A program made the translations under genes and the position numbers. Shown piece by piece: positions 5,636-8,156 of a DNA stretch of 8,156 nt. Origin of the DNA: an uncultured Clostridia bacterium (GTDB lineage Bacteria; Bacillota; Clostridia; HGM11514). Where the stretch lies: the NCBI GenBank assembly GCA_934489915.1, contig CAKSSZ010000061.1, forward strand, positions 1 through 8,156. Direction: 5' to 3'. The notes under the pieces are model-generated. The model had not been told where the DNA came from and ran no database searches. It worked only from the letters and a program-made list of their open reading frames with translations. Numbering within the stretch: the first letter of the stretch is position 1; each line of letters opens with the position of its first letter.

Positions 5636-6640
5636 ATGAAACAGTATCATGTGGCAGTTGTAGGAGTAACGGGAATGGTTGGGAGAACCTTTTTGAAGGT
5701 TTTACACGAATGTAATCTGCCCATTTCCAAATATACCATGCTTGCGTCTGCCCGCTCGGCAGGAACAAAAATTGAATTTATGGGAAAGGAATATGTGGTG
5801 CAGGAGCTGAACGAGCATTCTTTTGACGGGAACGATATTGATATCGCTCTGTTTTCCGCCGGCGGCTCAACCAGTGAAAAATACTCGCCCATCGCCGCAG
5901 CCCACGGCACTGTGGTAATCGATAACTCCAGCGCATGGAGAATGGATCCGGAGGTTCCCCTGGTGGTACCGGAAGTAAATCCGGAGGATATTTTGTGGAA
6001 CAAGGGCATTATTGCCAATCCCAACTGCTCCACCATTCAGGCTGTAGTAGCGTTAAAGCCCCTGCATGATCAATACAAAATTAAACGGATTGTGTATTCT
6101 ACCTACCAGGCCGTATCCGGCGCAGGCATGGCAGGATATACCGATCTGGAAAACGGCTTGAAGGGCGAGGCGCCTAAAAAATTCCCCTATCCCATTGCCG
6201 GGAATTGCCTGCCCCACATTGACGTGTTCACCGAAAACGGATATACAAAAGAAGAAATCAAAATGATCAACGAAACCAGAAAGATTCTGCATGACGATCA
6301 GATCCGGATTACCGCTACCACTGTTCGGGTACCGGTCTTTTACGGTCACAGCGAATCCATTAATGTAGAATTTGAAAAGCAGTTTGATTTAGCGGAGCTG
6401 CGTGAGGTACTGGAGCATGCGCCGGGCGTTGTGGTGCAGGATGATCTGGAAAATGAGATCTACCCCATGGCCATCACCGCCGCCGGCACCAACGAAACCT
6501 ACGTAGGGCGGATCCGCCGGGACGAAAGTGTGGAATCCGGCGTGAATCTGTGGGTTGTGGCAGATAACATCAGAAAAGGCGCAGCAGCCAACGCTGTGCA
6601 GATTGCCCAAGCGCTGATGCAATATGAAAACCGTGAATAG
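5636..6640 (+). CDS. asd: Aspartate-semialdehyde dehydrogenase
   Basis: NADPH-dependent reduction of aspartyl-4-phosphate to aspartate semialdehyde, the branch point for lysine/diaminopimelate and for threonine and methionine. The 334-aa product has an N-terminal Rossmann fold with VVGVTGMVGRTF (8-19, GxxGxxG), FSAGGSTS (73-80), VIDNSSAWRMD (94-104), VVPEVNP (110-116), the active-site IANPNCSTIQ (126-135) with nucleophile C131, the STYQAVSGAG loop (155-164) and the RVPVFYGHSES block (231-241) with catalytic H238. The length is that of the common Firmicute type. It is the first gene of an asd-dapA-dapB operon (33 nt before dapA). No aspartokinase gene lies next to it in the window. The short leader excludes a lysine riboswitch directly in front of it. 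Confidence 0.97.
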   Translation: MKQYHVAVVGVTGMVGRTFLKVLHECNLPISKYTMLASARSAGTKIEFMGKEYVVQELNEHSFDGNDIDIALFSAGGSTSEKYSPIAAAHGTVVIDNSSAWRMDPEVPLVVPEVNPEDILWNKGIIANPNCSTIQAVVALKPLHDQYKIKRIVYSTYQAVSGAGMAGYTDLENGLKGEAPKKFPYPIAGNCLPHIDVFTENGYTKEEIKMINETRKILHDDQIRITATTVRVPVFYGHSESINVEFEKQFDLAELREVLEHAPGVVVQDDLENEIYPMAITAAGTNETYVGRIRRDESVESGVNLWVVADNIRKGAAANAVQIAQALMQYENRE

Positions 6641-6661
6641 GCGGAATCGCCTCATGTCAAT

Positions 6662-6668
6662 AAGGAGG
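6662..6668 (+). promoter_or_regulatory. Ribosome binding site of dapA
   Basis: AAGGAGG, a full match to the anti-Shine-Dalgarno core, lies 5 nt before the dapA ATG, in the 33-nt gap after asd. No terminator-like hairpin with a T-tract is present in the gap, consistent with cotranscription. Confidence 0.75.
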
Positions 6669-6673
6669 ACATT

Positions 6674-7570
6674 ATGAAGCAAACTATTTTCACAGGCTCC
6701 TGTGTTGCGCTGATCACCCCGTTCCATCCGGACGGCAGTGTGAATTTTGAAAAGCTGGGAGAGCTGATCGAGCTGCACATTGCTCATCATACAGACGCCA
6801 TCGCCGTTTGCGCAACCACAGGCGAGGCTCCTACCATATCGGATGAAGAGCACTTGAAAACACTGCAATATGCCGTGCAAAAGGCGGCAGGCAGAATCCC
6901 GGTCATTGCCGGAACCGGCAGTAATGACACGGCGCATGCCATCCATTTCAGCCAATATGCCCAAAGCATCGGTGCAGACGGTCTTCTGCTGGTGACTCCT
7001 TACTACAATAAAACAACCCAGCGGGGGCTGATTGCTCACTATCGGGCAATTGCCGAAAGCGTTACTCTGCCGATTATTTTATATAACGTACCGTCCCGCA
7101 CAGGGGTCAGCATTACCCCGGAAACGTTAAATACCTTAGCGGATCTCCCCAACATCGCCGCCATTAAGGAAGCCAGCGGCAATGTGGCATTGGCGTCTGA
7201 AATGATGCGCCTTTGCGGGGACCGTCTGGATTTTTACTCCGGGAATGACGATATTGTGGTTCCCCTGCTCTCCATCGGCTTTCGTGGCGTGATTTCTGTT
7301 GCCGCCAACATTGTGCCGGATGAAATGCACCAGATATGCCAACTGTATTTTGACGGCAAGGGAACCGAAGCCGCCGCAATGCAATTGTCCTATCTGGAAC
7401 TGATCAACGCCCTCTTTTGTGAGGTCAACCCCATCCCGGTCAAAGAAGCGATGAATCTGCTGGGCTATGAGGTCGGGCAGGTAAAGCTACCTCTATATGA
7501 AATCGCACCGGAAAATCGGGAAAAGCTAAAACAGGCGTTACACGCAGCAGGCGTGAAACATCTGGCTTAG
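6674..7570 (+). CDS. dapA: 4-hydroxy-tetrahydrodipicolinate synthase
   Basis: Condenses pyruvate with aspartate semialdehyde, the first step committed to diaminopimelate and lysine. The 298-aa TIM-barrel protein shows the family landmarks: VALITPFHPDGSVNF (11-25), CATTGEAPTISDEEH (46-60, with T48 and T49 matching the threonines of the proton relay), VIAGTGSN (77-84), LLLVTPYYN (104-112, Y111 being the relay tyrosine from the partner subunit), YNVPSRTG (137-144, with Y137 and substrate-binding R142), and IAAIKEASGN (161-170) with Schiff-base K165. All catalytic residues known from the E. coli enzyme have counterparts, which separates it from merely related aldolases such as N-acetylneuraminate lyase; the asd and dapB neighbours confirm the assignment. 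The length is normal. Start chosen from the AAGGAGG 5 nt upstream. dapB begins 22 nt after its stop. Confidence 0.97.
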   Translation: MKQTIFTGSCVALITPFHPDGSVNFEKLGELIELHIAHHTDAIAVCATTGEAPTISDEEHLKTLQYAVQKAAGRIPVIAGTGSNDTAHAIHFSQYAQSIGADGLLLVTPYYNKTTQRGLIAHYRAIAESVTLPIILYNVPSRTGVSITPETLNTLADLPNIAAIKEASGNVALASEMMRLCGDRLDFYSGNDDIVVPLLSIGFRGVISVAANIVPDEMHQICQLYFDGKGTEAAAMQLSYLELINALFCEVNPIPVKEAMNLLGYEVGQVKLPLYEIAPENREKLKQALHAAGVKHLA

Positions 7571-7577
7571 ACATTGC

Positions 7578-7584
7578 AAGGAGG
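7578..7584 (+). promoter_or_regulatory. Ribosome binding site of dapB
   Basis: AAGGAGG lies 8 nt before the ATG at 7593, within the 22-nt gap between dapA and dapB, and supports this start for the right-hand partial gene. Confidence 0.75.
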
Positions 7585-7592
7585 AACTGCCA

Positions 7593-8156
7593 ATGATAAA
7601 TTTGATTCTGAACGGCGCCTGCGGTCATATGGGGCGCACCATCATCAAAGCAGCAGAGGGGCGTGAGGATTGCCGCATCCTGTGCGGCTTTGACTTACAG
7701 GACTCTCAGGAATTTTCCTTCCCGGTCTACAAGGATTTTCACCAATACCCCGGGGGAGACGCCGTAGTGATTGATTTTTCACATCCGTCGGCTCTGTCCG
7801 GCGTACTGGCATTTGCCCAACAGCACAGTCTCCCGGCGGTGATCGCAACCACCGGGCTTACACTGGAGCAAAAGCAGGAAATTGCCGAAGCAGCCAAGAA
7901 CATTCCGGTCTTTTTCTCTGCCAATATGTCACTCGGGGTCAATTTACTGATTGATTTGGCAAAAAAAGCACAGGCGGTGTTAGACGGCTTTGATATTGAA
8001 ATTATTGAGCGGCACCACAACCAGAAGCTGGACGCTCCCAGCGGCACCGCCCTTGCCATTGCGGACGCATTGAATCAGGAAAATGATTACGACTATATTT
8101 ATGACCGTCATGCCCGGCGGCAAAAGCGCTCCCCCCACGAAATCGGCATCCATGCC
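7593..8156 (+). CDS. dapB: 4-hydroxy-tetrahydrodipicolinate reductase (cut by window edge)
   Basis: NAD(P)H-dependent reductase that converts the DapA product to tetrahydrodipicolinate. The frame from ATG 7593 is open to the end of the window (188 codons; the family is about 250 aa, so roughly the last quarter is missing). Visible features: the nucleotide-binding NGACGHMGR (7-15, GxxGxMG type), VVIDFSHPSA (58-67), IATTGLT (84-90), SANMSLGVNLL (109-119), the catalytic and substrate-binding block ERHHNQKLDAPSGTAL (139-154) with H141/H142 and K145, and the typical RRQKRSPHEIGIHA (175-188) just before the edge. It is the third gene of the asd-dapA-dapB operon. The missing C-terminus means nothing can be said about its end or following genes. 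Confidence 0.96.
   Translation, partial: MINLILNGACGHMGRTIIKAAEGREDCRILCGFDLQDSQEFSFPVYKDFHQYPGGDAVVIDFSHPSALSGVLAFAQQHSLPAVIATTGLTLEQKQEIAEAAKNIPVFFSANMSLGVNLLIDLAKKAQAVLDGFDIEIIERHHNQKLDAPSGTALAIADALNQENDYDYIYDRHARRQKRSPHEIGIHA

Noticed and set aside
6389..7039. Long minus-strand frame (216 codons) opposite asd and dapA
   Set aside because: It spans two well-identified genes and their gap on the opposite strand, and shows no protein-like motifs; it is a shadow of asd and dapA.

Overview
The window reads as ordinary chromosomal sequence from a Gram-positive, spore-forming-type anaerobe (Clostridia; probably an Oscillospiraceae/Ruminococcaceae-like or related uncultured lineage). This is inferred from the strong AAGGAGG-type ribosome binding sites, a SpoIID-family protein placed directly before queA-tgt, a lipoprotein-type amino-acid binding protein, and moderate base composition. 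Genus and species cannot be named from the sequence. I see no mobile element, CRISPR array, tRNA, rRNA or long repeat.

Layout: bases 1-5418 hold minus-strand genes and bases 5636-8156 hold plus-strand genes, separated by a divergent intergenic region (5419-5635). Reading the minus strand in its direction of transcription: (i) a SpoIID/LytB-family exported protein (5418-3895), queA (3875-2850), tgt (2833-1700) and an unrecognised 164-aa ORF (1696-1202), spaced by 19, 16 and 3 nt and so probably one operon; (ii) after 130 nt with a good sigma-A promoter, an amino-acid ABC transporter lipoprotein (1071-277) followed, across a strong intercistronic hairpin, by the permease, which runs off the left edge. 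On the plus strand, asd, dapA and dapB (cut by the right edge) form a diaminopimelate/lysine operon with its own extended -10 promoter.

How the genes work together: Asd makes aspartate semialdehyde, DapA condenses it with pyruvate, and DapB reduces the product, giving tetrahydrodipicolinate on the way to meso-diaminopimelate (peptidoglycan) and lysine. Tgt inserts preQ1 into the wobble position of GUN-anticodon tRNAs, and QueA then builds epoxyqueuosine from S-adenosylmethionine. The SpoIID-like protein is an exported glycan-strand cleaving enzyme; its place beside queA-tgt is, from general knowledge, a recurrent arrangement in Clostridia. The transporter would import a polar amino acid.

I found no convincing new biological system. 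The points most worth a second look are a long proline-rich insertion inside the SpoIID catalytic domain, the unrecognised ORF translationally linked to tgt, the hairpin between binding protein and permease, and the compact asd leader, which has a two-codon ORF overlapping the start and no room for a lysine riboswitch.
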